NCBI GenBank assembly: GCA_946902875.1
Contig: OX336340.1
Span: forward strand, 6,531,739-6,595,738
Direction of reading: 5' to 3'
DNA from: Nematopogon swammerdamellus
Lineage: Eukaryota; Arthropoda; Insecta; Lepidoptera; Adelidae
DNA length: 64,000 bases
The notes below the pieces were generated by a model. It saw only the letters and a list, made by a program, of their open reading frames with translations, ran no database searches and was not told where the DNA came from. Below are positions 55,391 to 64,000 of this stretch, in pieces; the first letter of the stretch is position 1, and each line of letters starts with the position of its first letter. Both the position numbers and the translations under genes were made by a program.

Positions 55391-56078
55391 TGATTAATAA
55401 TTATAGATTAAAATGTTTATGAATTCAGCCTTCGGAGAGGATTAACATAGTAGAACTATCGTGACTCGTAGGTACCCACTCTTCAGTCCAAGCCAATTTA
55501 TACTTGCTACATTATGCTGTTTCCCAAAGCCTGCGTGGTTACCTACCTGCTAGAAGTGGAACACTCAGCTAAAGGAGAAACTCTTGCGAGAAATAACCCA
55601 TTTTATTTGCATCAGATACACGTGAGCCCGAATTTCACGGTAGTGAATTTCACAAACTCGCCGAGCACTAAAGCGAGGCAATTTTAAAATACACCAGTGC
55701 ACACACTGTACAATGTAGGAAGCATAGTACATAGTACATTTGTTTGAGTGTATACGAGCGAAGATAAGTAAAGTACTGTACAAGCATGATTTCATATTTC
55801 ATATATTAAATAAATAACAATGTAAGTAGTGCACGATATAAAAATTCGTACATTCCGTAGATTCGCTAATACCTGTCATAAAACCATATACGTTTATTTT
55901 TTATCTGCCTGCGATGCAAAGTACCTATGGCGCCATCTATTATTTAATAGGATTTTAATCCCACCAAAAACATAAATATAAAAAGATGCCAAGTCTCGCA
56001 CGCAACCTTTCCACCGTAAAAAGTTGTAAGATCCCATGCAGAGCCAAGTCTTTTCATAGCATTGAAGCCCGAATTCAA
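55391..56078. other. Unassigned intron sequence
   Basis: No repeat or exon recognised. Confidence 0.5.
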
Positions 56079-56400
56079 CAATGTTGCCATAAATTATATT
56101 TTCTACTTAATAATAATCAATATTTAGTTACTCCTCTTATTTAACATCTTCATTTCTATAAAAAAAAAAAAAACACCCTGACTTGGCAATCGGACAGCAC
56201 AAACAGATCGCTTCGTAAAGATTCCTTTTCAGTTTACAACAAACTGGTATTAGGTTCGTTCTATTATTGTTATAATATTTTAGCTGTCCGTTTGGCAAGT
56301 CAAGGTGTTTTTATATATAGAAATGAAGATGTTAAATATAAGAGGAGTAACTAAATATTGATTATTATTAAGTAGAAAATATAAATGTATGGCAACATTG
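56079..56400. repeat. Long hairpin: 120-bp arms, 84-nt loop
   Basis: Left arm 56,079-56,198 (CAATGTTGCCATA, TAATAATAATCAATATTTAG, CGGACAGC). Right arm 56,283-56,400 is its reverse complement with a few small indels. No terminal target duplication seen. If transcribed in the intron, it would fold into a long double strand. Confidence 0.88.
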
Positions 56401-56784
56401 AGTACACGCCCTTGCTGTGTGTGTGTGTGTACTGATAGGCGTAGGCGGAGAGGTGAGGAAGTAAGTGAATTCAGTCCTGCCAACATCACAACCTCTGACA
56501 GCTCAAAGTGCACAGTTATAAAAATTGGGTTATATTTGTAACGAATCTAGCAAATGCATTTTCGAACGTTTTTACCACTTTTCACCCACTAATTTTTCAG
56601 AGAATTTACAAGATTATATTAAACTAATCTATCACACATTATACCTTGAATCTTTACCTAACTATAAGCATATAAATTATAGTTATATCTATTGAAATAT
56701 GACTATAGTTAGGATAATATGATGTGATGTTTTGCCTAGAGTGAATGAAGGGCTCTGGCAGATTATCTACGGCTATGTATTTTT
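56401..56784. other. Unassigned intron sequence
   Basis: Short GTGT repeat near 56,420; otherwise nothing recognised. Confidence 0.5.
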
Positions 56785-57084
56785 ATCCGGTATGAGTATG
56801 TGGTCCGACCAGCCAATATAACCTCCGAGAAGACAGGTGCCATACCGGAGACCTTCCATTGGACTGCTGGCTATACTGGACTAGAGGAGAACACAGCCGA
56901 GGCTGCTATGCGGCCATCTTACGTCCATTATGATGTAAGATGGCCGCGTTCTCGGCCTAGACTCGGCCGCATTCTCCTGTAGTCCTGTACAGCCAGCAAT
57001 CCAGAGGGAAGTCTCCGGTATGGCACCTGCCTTCTCAGACGTGATATAGGCTGGCCGGAGCATGGGCTCAGCCACCCATACCAA
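56785..57084. mobile_element. Head-to-head inverted pair of SINE-C pieces
   Basis: 56,785 to about 56,931 is SINE-C in reverse (TCCGGTATGAGTATG to CGGCCATCTTACGTCC). From about 56,934 the same region returns on the plus strand (GATGTAAGATGGCCGCG to CTCAGCCACCCATACC). The two 5'-truncated halves form an imperfect hairpin of about 150 bp per arm, ending 45 bp from the exon A donor. Confidence 0.88.
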
Positions 57085-57131
57085 CCATATAGGCTGTGTC
57101 AGTCGAAAATGAATGTATGAAGAGTAGGTAC

Positions 57132-57265
57132 CTCTCTCCCATTGAGCATCCAGGTGATGTTGGCGGGAGGGTACGCGGGCGGAGCGGCGCAGGTGGCGCG
57201 CAGCAGCGACCCTGCTCCGTACCAAGACCGGTCCGAGCCCAGCTTGGGCCGTCGGCCGGGTGACT
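57132..57265 (-). CDS. Beat-like gene, exon A (first half of an Ig domain)
   Basis: Minus-strand acceptor TTTGTGGTCCACAG (AG at 57,267-57,266) and donor GAG|GTACCT (GT at 57,131-57,130). 134 bases, entered in phase 1, left in phase 0. After the split codon the peptide is SPGRRPKLGSDRSWYGAGSL, then LRATCAAPPAYPPANITWML, then NGRE. The Y..G..L...C...P.YP.ANITW..NG pattern is the diagnostic start of the second Ig domain of Beaten path proteins, with the strand-B Cys and strand-C Trp. The NIT triplet is a potential N-glycosylation site. Exons before this one are not recognised in the window. Confidence 0.85.
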
Positions 57266-57333
57266 CTGTGGACCACAAAGAGAACGTATTTTGAGTTGTA
57301 CTTCACGTAACCTTGGGACGAAAAAAGACTTTG

Positions 57334-57692
57334 TCAGCCTCAGTGGCTCAGTGGTGCGGTTAGTCGACTGTTCAGTCGGATCATAAGCACTCCTGGGCGC
57401 GGTCAGTGGATGGATGGGTGACCGATCGAGCGTTGGAGGCTGACCGTGGTTCGGATTCCACGTTAAACTGTAGGTACCTTAATAGGTGGTAGGGTTTAAC
57501 ACGCCCGGGTTTTTACCACCGCACTGAATGAATGGTCGGTTCAAACGGCTATGTAAATAGTTCGTGTTTTTCGTCCAGTTCAGTGTAGCCGGTGCGACCG
57601 AAGGGAAGCACTGACATGGCACCTAGTTCAACAAAGTGTTATGACATCACGGATGTAGTAGGTGATGTAGCCAACCGTATCAGTTACCACAA
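57334..57692 (+). mobile_element. SINE-A, full length
   Basis: GTCAGCCTCAGTGGCTCAGTGG head, 5S-like GGGCGCGGTCAGTGGATGGA, box B GGTTCGGATTCC, core and tail to TCAGTTACCAC plus A-run. Ends nearest the gene lie about 70 bp upstream of the exon A acceptor, on the opposite strand. Confidence 0.88.
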
Positions 57693-57918
57693 AAAAGAAA
57701 AATACTTCAGGAGTTGATAATAATAATGTAGGCAATATCTGTCAATATGTTTTAAATGTGTAAATTAGTTCGTTATTCTCTCCTCTACAACAAGATACAA
57801 TATTTACAATACGTAGTTTGCATTTATTTTATTACAATAGTAAATGCTAGTACGATATTTTAACATTACGATTTCGTTAACGCGAGGGAAGCCACGGATA
57901 CAGCTTGTAGTTAAAATC

Positions 57919-58160
57919 ATCATGATCAGCCCGTATCGGTCCACTACTGGACATAGGCCTCTCTCATGGCACGCCACCACACGCGGTCTTCTGCTCTTCT
58001 CATCCATCTACTCCTGGGGTTCATCCCACTGTGTTTTCATAGCCTCCATTCGGGCACCCGCCTACCCCAGCAGCGGTTAACGGGTCTGCTACAGATGCTC
58101 CCAGCCCACTGCCACTTTAGCTTGCCAAATTTGTTAGGAATGTCGACTAACTTAGTTCTT
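57919..58160 (-). pseudogene. RTE LINE tail and ORF end
   Basis: CATGATCAGCCCGTATCGGT, CCACTACTGGACATAGGCCT, then in reverse KFGKLKWQWAGSICSRPVNR codons. Same lineage as 19,030. A worn Helitron end (ACGCGAGGGAAGCCACGG) precedes it at about 57,879. Confidence 0.8.
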
Positions 58161-58560
58161 TGTAATAAGAAATTTTGTACCACGAAAATCACAATCCACG
58201 TTTGGTTCGAGAATCCATTGAAATTTCCAGACATGTCAATTTCAACAGAGACGACAGCATGGTACTCTCTTCGTCGTGGACTCCTCTGCTGGCGAAGCAT
58301 GGCTCGGGTGGTAACCAGCATCAAGCTCTGGCAGCCATAGACACAGTGAGCTGTGCACCGACCTTTTCCAGCAAGAGATGTCGAACCTATCCGCATTGGC
58401 CGAAATAACCGCGCATCGCTACAATCTACGTCAGCGGCGACCGGCAGTTGACATCTGACTTGACGACGGCGTGTCGGGTGTCCTTCAGGTCATCGCAGTA
58501 CCGCGAGACCTGACGATGTCCCCAGAGTGAGGGACGAAACATCTACAAAAGTGAGTCGCT
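58161..58560 (+). pseudogene. Penelope-like element 3' fragment
   Basis: A short frame encodes NHNPRLVRESIEISRHVNFN then RDDSMVLSSSWTPLLAKH, the pattern R..RE.IEI..H.NFNRD...LS..W.P seen near the C-terminus of Penelope-like retroelements. About 300 bp of non-coding tail (GTTGACATCTGACTTGACGA, GTGAGTCGCTTTCAG) follows. The reverse transcriptase is absent. Confidence 0.6.
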
Positions 58561-58984
58561 TTCAGTTATACCGCGTAACTATAAAGAACAGTTATAATAT
58601 AACGTTACTATAAAGAAAATGTTATTTAATTATTTCCGACTTAGCTTACACATCTAGCTAACTAGCAAGTCTTGAGTAGGTGAGTATAAAGTAAGACTCG
58701 GCGGGTACTAGAGGCGTGATACATGCCTTCTTGGCACGCAACTTCATTATTTTATTGGTGTCGTATTATTACATGCCGCCGCCGTTTGAATTATTAATCT
58801 GTATAGTTTTGCTAATACTACTGTACAAACATTTATATTTATATGTACCTAGACGCATATGAAAATATAGTCGTTATAAAAATATAAAAAATAATTATTA
58901 AAACATTATTTGCGTTGAATTATAATAATGAAGGTAGATATCTAAAGTTTAGTATAAACTGGTTTTGTAAATCATATGTGATAG
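58561..58984. other. Unassigned sequence
   Basis: AT-rich; nothing recognised. Confidence 0.5.
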
Positions 58985-59400
58985 GTGACACCCCCCATTG
59001 CCAATGCACTGCGACGGGTATGTTGGCCCTTTCTTCCCGAATTTTGACCTTCAGGTCTTGGGCGGTTGGCGTAAACGCGGGGTTTCAAATAAACCCACAA
59101 ATCGCAATTTGCCAAATCGGGGGAGCGCGCTGACCAGCCCAAATCGCCGCTCAGGAAGATGACGCGCCCTGGGAAGTGTTCCCTTAAAACAGCTATCGAC
59201 GCCCTTGAAGTCTGAGCCATTGCTTCGTCCTGTTGGAACCATCATGGCCCCACGTCCATTTCCTCGCGTCGTCAGGGACATTTTCGAGAAGCACTTCACA
59301 TGCATTTCTTCGAGAATAATTGAAGTCGCGTTCGGACAGTTCCTGCACAATTGCCCACCCGTCGCTATGCTGGAAAGAGTAACGACAAACGCCAAAATTC
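58985..59400 (-). pseudogene. Degenerate mariner/IS630-type transposase
   Basis: In reverse, a WFQQDEAMAQTSRASIAVL stretch (ancestral FQQDGATAHT motif of DDE transposases), then REHFPGRVIFLSGDLGWSAR, SPDLANCDLWVYLKPRVYAN. The SPDL-x-x-C/P-D motif carries the last catalytic acid. The upstream part lies in another frame. Frameshifted and incomplete. Confidence 0.8.
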
Positions 59401-59588
59401 GGTTATATGGGGGGCGTCACCCACCGGATATGATTTAAAAAACCATGTAAAATCTAACTTCAGATGTCTACCTACATTATAAAAAAACAAAAAAAACATA
59501 TCTGCGTCATAAAATGAGTTTATAGCATTTTGAAAAAAAAAATTATGCTGCCGAACCCTGTATAATTAACTTAGGAAACAAACTTTTT

Positions 59589-59644
59589 CGAAAATCACAA
59601 CAGCATATGTAGGTAGCAACCTACATATGCTGTTGTGATTTTCG
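59589..59644. repeat. Perfect 26-bp palindrome, 4-nt loop
   Basis: CGAAAATCACAACAGCATAT (from 59,589) is followed around AGCA by its exact inverse ending at 59,644. A LINE-G UTR scrap (GACTAACTCAGAGGTGTAGT) follows at about 59,698. Confidence 0.92.
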
Positions 59645-60458
59645 ACTGGCTTTCTTCACATCTATTGGGAAAGCACGATATTGACTGACACGCGCCAGAC
59701 TAACTCAGAGGTGTAGTCCGACGGTTGTTTATGCATTTAACACCAGGAGCTTTCCTTGTTAATTTCATTATAATATTTTAATTGTGAGACAATCGAATTA
59801 ATTTTTCCCCAATGTTGACCGGTATTCGTAATATTTTAAACAAACATCATCACCATTTAAAAAAATCGGTGCGACTGTACACACCCGCGCCCCTCATCGC
59901 CGCGCCGCCCCCGCCGCCGTCGCCGCTCCGCCGCACAGTGGGCAACCCTCTAATTGGTGGAAATAAAAATGCGACCAATTTCCATACAGCTGCGGCGGGA
60001 GCTGGTTAAAAGTTAACGTCAATAAAGTACCCGACGGTTATTTCAGAGAGCTCCGTTAAATTGGGTCACTTTGCTCCCGCTGTCGCTCGGAAACCATCTC
60101 GTGCTTTCGTGGCGTGTAGAGCTAACACGGCAATTTACCGGCCAAATGATAGTCATTGAAGCGTGTTGCAGAACAAATAAAACCCGCCTTTGTGCATCCA
60201 GTGACCCGTATAAAGTAAGTGAAACGCGAGAGTCACGAGATGGTAAGCTTACAGCTTGTAGTTTGAAGTAAAATATGCTCTCTCTACTCGCATTTCATGA
60301 TCCGGCAGGCTACATTGAATAAAACGTCTATCATAATATGGTAAAGTTTTGCGAATCATGTGAAAACATTTGTAGTGAAAATTTGCACATATATTAATGT
60401 GCTGTATCTTTGAAAATACACTCTAGTTTATTTTAAGATATAGCAATACGAGGTATCT
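59645..60458. other. Unassigned sequence with CCG-rich patch
   Basis: 59,885-59,935 is rich in CCGCCGCC. No exon with Beat first-Ig-domain features was found. Confidence 0.45.
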
Positions 60459-60597
60459 TTTTTTTTTTATGGAAACTGACACCGTTGGCTTCATCACCTA
60501 CAACGTCCGTGATGTCAGCCCATAACACCGGGTGAACTAGGTGCCATGTCAGTGCTTCCCCCTTTGATCGTGCCGGCTACACTGAACTGGTCGGAAC
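60459..60597 (-). mobile_element. SINE-A 3' part
   Basis: T-run and ATGGAAACTGACACCG to CACTGAACTGGTCGGAA. 5'-truncated. Confidence 0.88.
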
Positions 60598-60714
60598 TAT
60601 ACCTACCTATAATATAACTATAACATCAATTTTATTAATATTTTAGTGATAAGTCCGCCGTCGTTCTCTGTGTATTATTGGATATTTCTATTGTTCTTCT
60701 GAATTTTTCATTGC

Positions 60715-61560
60715 TTCCAAACTGGGTGGCTGTGCTCGAGGTCGAGGCCACAGGCAAAGCCAATTTAACCCCCGTGGAGGTGCCAGTCCGGCTTGAAGGC
60801 GGATTAATGTTGTTCGGGAATGGCTATTAACCCGCGATGTGAAGATCCGTGTAATGTTGTAGTAATAGGGAGATAAATATTCCATACGTTCCACACCTTT
60901 GTATAGTGCGACACAAGAACGATTTAGAAGAATCGTGCAGTTCAAAGAACTCTTCTGTCGACTACATAGGGGTGTTCAGCGGGAGTATAGCGGGTTTGGC
61001 GAATGCGAGGAGGAGGAGGTATTACGGAAGCAAGTTCGTGAGAGCAGTATACCCATAAAAGAGACTCAATGTTCCAACGATGCGTCTGTGCTTTTCTTGT
61101 GCTGATGCCGAGGGTCCTTTGTGAGTACAGAGTCACCAATGAGACGAAAGGCTCGTCGCTAAATAGAATCCAAGGCTGAATGAAAGTAGGTACTCTGGGC
61201 AACCCTATGCCAAAAATGGCTGCAATATTCCATCATCGGTTTTACTCATGAATTAGAAAGTGTAAGCAGTTGGACCGGCGTGAAAAATCGCCGATATCGG
61301 TATAGATAGGATCCCTAATTTTCGAGACGTTCGTTTCTAGTTTAGTCTTGGACTCTATGAACAATCGAAATCCAACATCCCTGAACACCTTCATACCCAT
61401 GACGCCCAGACTACCATCGTAGGGGACTTGGCTGTCGTGGAAAGTAGCTTGGATAGGAAACGGATCAGCCTTAGTAGAATAGGCGCAAGCTTGCGTCTTG
61501 GCTACGTTGAAGTTGACCAAGTTCTCCTCCCCCCATGAGGATACTGTATGTTTTCTTCGT
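60715..61560 (-). pseudogene. CR1/Daphne-like LINE, longest RT remnant in the window
   Basis: In reverse: EENLVNFNVAKTQACAYSTK, HDSQVPYDGSLGVMGMKVF and ESKTKLETNVSKI, the block after the RT active site of CR1/Daphne-type ORF2. Broken frames follow, matching LGSIQRRAFRLIGDSVLT and NPLYSR and ending in a CNRSCVALYKGVERM-like and UTR region. Several frameshifts and stops. The RT catalytic core itself is not present. Confidence 0.75.
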
Positions 61561-62184
61561 GTATCATTGTTATTATTGTTGTGCAAAAAATAATTTATAT
61601 CTATATATCTATTATTTCGATAAACCCAGACAAAGAATGACAAAAAAATATCGTTACCTACTTAATGGTTTCCTCCGTTCATAACACCAAAACTACATTC
61701 TTTTTTCGAATCGAAAATGAATATGCTATTATAGGATGAAAATAGAACAAAAGTTAAAAACAAATGTTCGGTAGCCCGGGATCTGCCCGATAGGAGAGGG
61801 TGGGTGAGGGTGTTGTCGTGTCTAGCTGTCGATGTAGAGCGGGAACAGATGAATAAATGATGAAGACATCGACAGCATCGAAGTGCACTACACAGTACAC
61901 AGGCATTGAATGGATATCAAAAAATAAGAATGGATATCAGCTTTATTATGCAAACACTTTTTTCGAGGTAAACAATATTATGTACTATCTAGGTACATGT
62001 ACCTAAGTAAAATTAAAGAAAAAAAAATCAGTATTATAAGCCCGTCTTTAGTTTTTGCCTCCGAAAATAGCCACTACAGACAGCCATGGAGACACAGTAC
62101 ATGAATTTCACAAATATAATATTTGTTTGTGAACATTCTATAGGTAATAAATAACAATAATTATGTAAGTATGAATATTAATTC
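61561..62184. other. Unassigned AT-rich stretch
   Basis: No gene or repeat recognised. Confidence 0.5.
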
Positions 62185-62279
62185 ATCATCATCATCATCA
62201 GCCTGTATCGATCCACTGCTGGACATAGGCCTCTCCCAATATGAATCCCAGCCATGTGAATGGCTGTGATTCATATTGG
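62185..62279 (-). mobile_element. RTE LINE tail ending in a palindrome
   Basis: CATCATCATCATCAGCCTGT, CCACTGCTGGACATAGGCCT (reverse of the RTE end). At 62,236 CCAATATGAATCCCAGCCA is mirrored at 62,261-62,279 (18 of 19) around TGTGAA. Confidence 0.8.
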
Positions 62280-62329
62280 CATGTGAACTATAACGCACAC
62301 GCTTTCTATCCTCATGGAAATCTATACAT

Positions 62330-63110
62330 ATAATAAAATCGTAGAGGTAAGAAAGTCTGTACATTGAATGTATTCGGAAAAAAACTAACCAGGGTGGCTT
62401 AAAATGAGATACTGAACATGTTAGAACAGTTTTTAAAATTTTTGTTTGTTTGTTTGTTTGTCTGTACGCGCATCACGCAAAAACCACTGAACGGAATTAG
62501 ACGAAACTTTGTATAGTGGCAGTTTATATGCCGGGTTAACATAATACGTAAAAAAAAATAACAAAAATAAAAAAAAATTAACAAATTATAAACATTATTG
62601 CGCGTTTAAAATCACGTAGTCCAAAGTACATAATTATATCTTGAGAACTGTCAGCAAATACAATTTGAATAAAATATTCATTCGAAATTTAAAAATAAGT
62701 AGATACAACGAAAATGACAGTTCTTCTTTTTTTTTTATAACTTGAACACAATAGTCTATACATATCTATTCTTTCTATACATATCATAAAATCGTAAATG
62801 CAAAAATGTCTATTTGTACGCGCATCTCGCAAAAACCACTGAACGGAATTTGACGAAACTTTTTATAGTGACAGTGTATATCCCGGATGAACATAATAAT
62901 AAAAAAATATAATAAAAATAACGTAATCCAAAGTAAAGGTAAAAAACTATTTTAAATGTCATGTTGACAACGGAGAACTGTCATCTCGACGTGAGCTGGC
63001 CGGTGACAAATTGTTTGATAAATAAAAATAATAATTGAAAGTCGAAGTTATGTCGCTGTCATTGGTGCAATAAAATTTATATATCTGTTGCCCGCGGCTT
63101 CGCTCGCGTG
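62330..63110. mobile_element. Helitron-like repeat with internal duplication
   Basis: The block TGTACGCGCATCACGCAAAA, AACCACTGAACGGAATTAGA occurs at about 62,463 and again at about 62,816. CCCGCGGCTTCGCTCGCGTG at 63,090 is the reverse of the Helitron terminal hairpin. A tandem or nested pair of related elements; boundaries uncertain. Confidence 0.5.
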
Positions 63111-63130
63111 AAATTCGTATTTAAAAAAAA

Positions 63131-63672
63131 GAAAGTAAGTAACTAAAGGCGGGCCCGAAGGCGGATCTGCGCTCACGTAAACGATATTCTTTCTCGATGA
63201 AAGTAACTAAGGGCGAGGCGGAAGGCGGAGCTGAGTTCAGGAAGAAGAAAAACATTCTTGAAGAAAGTAAGTAACTAAGGGCGAGGCCGAAGGCCGAGCT
63301 CTATTCTGGAAGACAATAAACCTTCTCGAAGAAAGTAAGTAACTATGGGCGAGGCCGCAGGCCGAGCTGCGTTCAGGAAGAAGCTAAACCATCTTCAAGA
63401 AAGTAAGTAACTAAGGTGAGGCCGAAGGCCGAGCTACGTTCGGATAATTGAAAAACCATCTAGAAGAAAGCAAGTAACTAAGGGCGAGGCCGAAGGCCGA
63501 GCTGCGTTCAGGAAGAAGCTAAACCATCTTGAAGAAAGTAAGCAACTAAGGCGAGGCCGAAGGCCGAGCTACATTCTGACAAATGATAAACCATCTCGAA
63601 GAAAGCAAGTAACTAAGGGCGAGGCCGAAGGCCGAGCTGCGTTCAGGAAGAAGCTAAACCATCTCGAATAAA
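63131..63672. repeat. Tandem array of eight 64-68-bp units
   Basis: Each unit has GAAAGTAAGTAACTAAGG, then GCGAGGCCGAAGGCCGAGCT (a GGCC-AAG-GGCC inverted core), then a variable CGTTCAGGAAGAAGCTAAAC part and CATCTCGAAG. Alternate units resemble each other more than neighbours do (units ending AAGCTAAACCATCTT versus ATAAACCATCTC). Confidence 0.93.
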
Positions 63673-64000
63673 GTTAATTAATATTAAGATTGAGTTAATT
63701 TAATTTAAATTTTATTATAAAGTCCACGCTTCTAACGGCAAATATACCGTGCATCCTAGAACCTCGCGGTTATTCCCGGCTGGATGGCAAGAGGCCCGAT
63801 GCTATCACCTTAGTGCCATGGACTAAGGGTAGTTCTTTGATGTGGGACGCCACTTTTGTTCTCATATTGGCTCCAAGTCACGTTAGGACATCTTCAAGAG
63901 CGGCTGGCGCGGCCGAGGCTGGGGCGGAGAGCCTCAAACGCAGCAAATATAGAAATATAATTCAAGATGTCGAATTTGTTGCGTTTGCGGTAGAAACCCT
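63673..64000. other. Unassigned sequence to window end
   Basis: AT-rich start, then GC-mixed (GCTGGCGCGGCCGAGGCTGG near 63,902). No upstream Beat exon recognised. Confidence 0.45.

Larger units (their letters stand above)
37589..57131 (-). other. Intron A-B of the Beat-like gene (about 19.5 kb)
   Basis: Phase 0 intron between donor GAG|GTACCT (GT at 57,131-57,130) and acceptor TTTCACAG (37,591-37,589). It contains SINE, LINE and MITE insertions and several palindromes described separately. No further exon in frame was recognised within it. Confidence 0.7.

Noticed and set aside
54953..55393. 146-codon open frame
   Set aside because: It crosses an 86-bp tandem repeat in different frames, so the peptide is not a repeat of one module.
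59880..59950. Upstream Beat exon in a CCG-rich block
   Set aside because: No VKWY- or LYSVKW-like first-Ig motif and no paired splice sites.
63131..63672. CRISPR-like array
   Set aside because: Units are directly tandem with variable parts inside the unit, not identical repeats with unique spacers, and the context is eukaryotic.

Overview
The window looks like nuclear DNA of a moth or butterfly (Lepidoptera). It is AT-rich, almost entirely non-coding and packed with short interspersed elements. It carries typical lepidopteran repeat signatures: Helitron ends with a GC hairpin, AAAG and CTAG|T; LINE and RTE 3' tails; and reiterated GGAACCCTAAAAA and ACACGCTGTATCCCGAC modules. Nothing resembles a bacterial operon, virus or organelle. 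All assignments were made by eye, without a database search.

One protein-coding gene is supported. It is the 3' half of a Beaten path (Beat)-type immunoglobulin-superfamily gene on the minus strand. Four exons can be chained with consistent splice phases: A (57,265-57,132), B (37,588-37,337), C (36,867-36,699) and a probable terminal exon D (15,164-15,091). A and C together build one Ig domain (first Cys and Trp in A, second Cys in C). B inserts an 84-residue acidic linker in the middle of that domain. D adds a short hydrophobic tail like a GPI-anchor signal. Introns are about 19.5 kb, 469 bp and 21.5 kb. The 5' exons (signal peptide, first Ig domain) are not found and should lie beyond base 64,000. 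Most of the window is therefore intron, and 1-15,090 is 3' UTR or flank.

Family names used below are local labels. SINE-A has a tRNA-like box A, a 5S-rRNA-like segment, a tRNA-like box B, a core and a TTCCATAAAA tail. SINE-B has the same core and tail behind a TACCGTGTGGGGCCGGTAC head. SINE-C has a Ser/Leu-tRNA-like head, a related core and a GGATTACATAAAA tail. Rep-D has the SINE-B head on a different body ending ACACGCTGTATCCCGAC in reverse. Rep-E runs from CCGGCCAAGTGCGAGTCG to GGAACCCTAAAAA. Rep-H carries GGCATCGTAGCTC. LINE-F and LINE-G are 3' tails of two CR1/Daphne-like non-LTR retrotransposons. There are also RTE tails, a Jockey-like reverse-transcriptase remnant, a Penelope-like fragment, a broken mariner-type transposase, several MITEs with 8-bp target duplications, a 910-bp foldback element and six tandem arrays.

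Layout: 1-13,700 repeat mosaic; 13,736-14,191 26-bp minisatellite; 14,192-15,164 probable 3' UTR and exon D; 15,165-36,698 intron with nested elements, the foldback element and a captured copy of exon C; 36,699-37,588 exons C and B; 37,589-57,131 intron; 57,132-57,265 exon A wedged between SINEs; 57,266-64,000 upstream intron with LINE, Penelope and mariner remnants and a terminal tandem array. The most notable signals are the exon-C fragment at 33,620-33,728, which sits between two palindromic SINE pieces and differs from exon C only at synonymous sites; the tRNA/5S composite SINE head and head swapping on a shared core; and more than a dozen near-perfect, short-loop palindromes.
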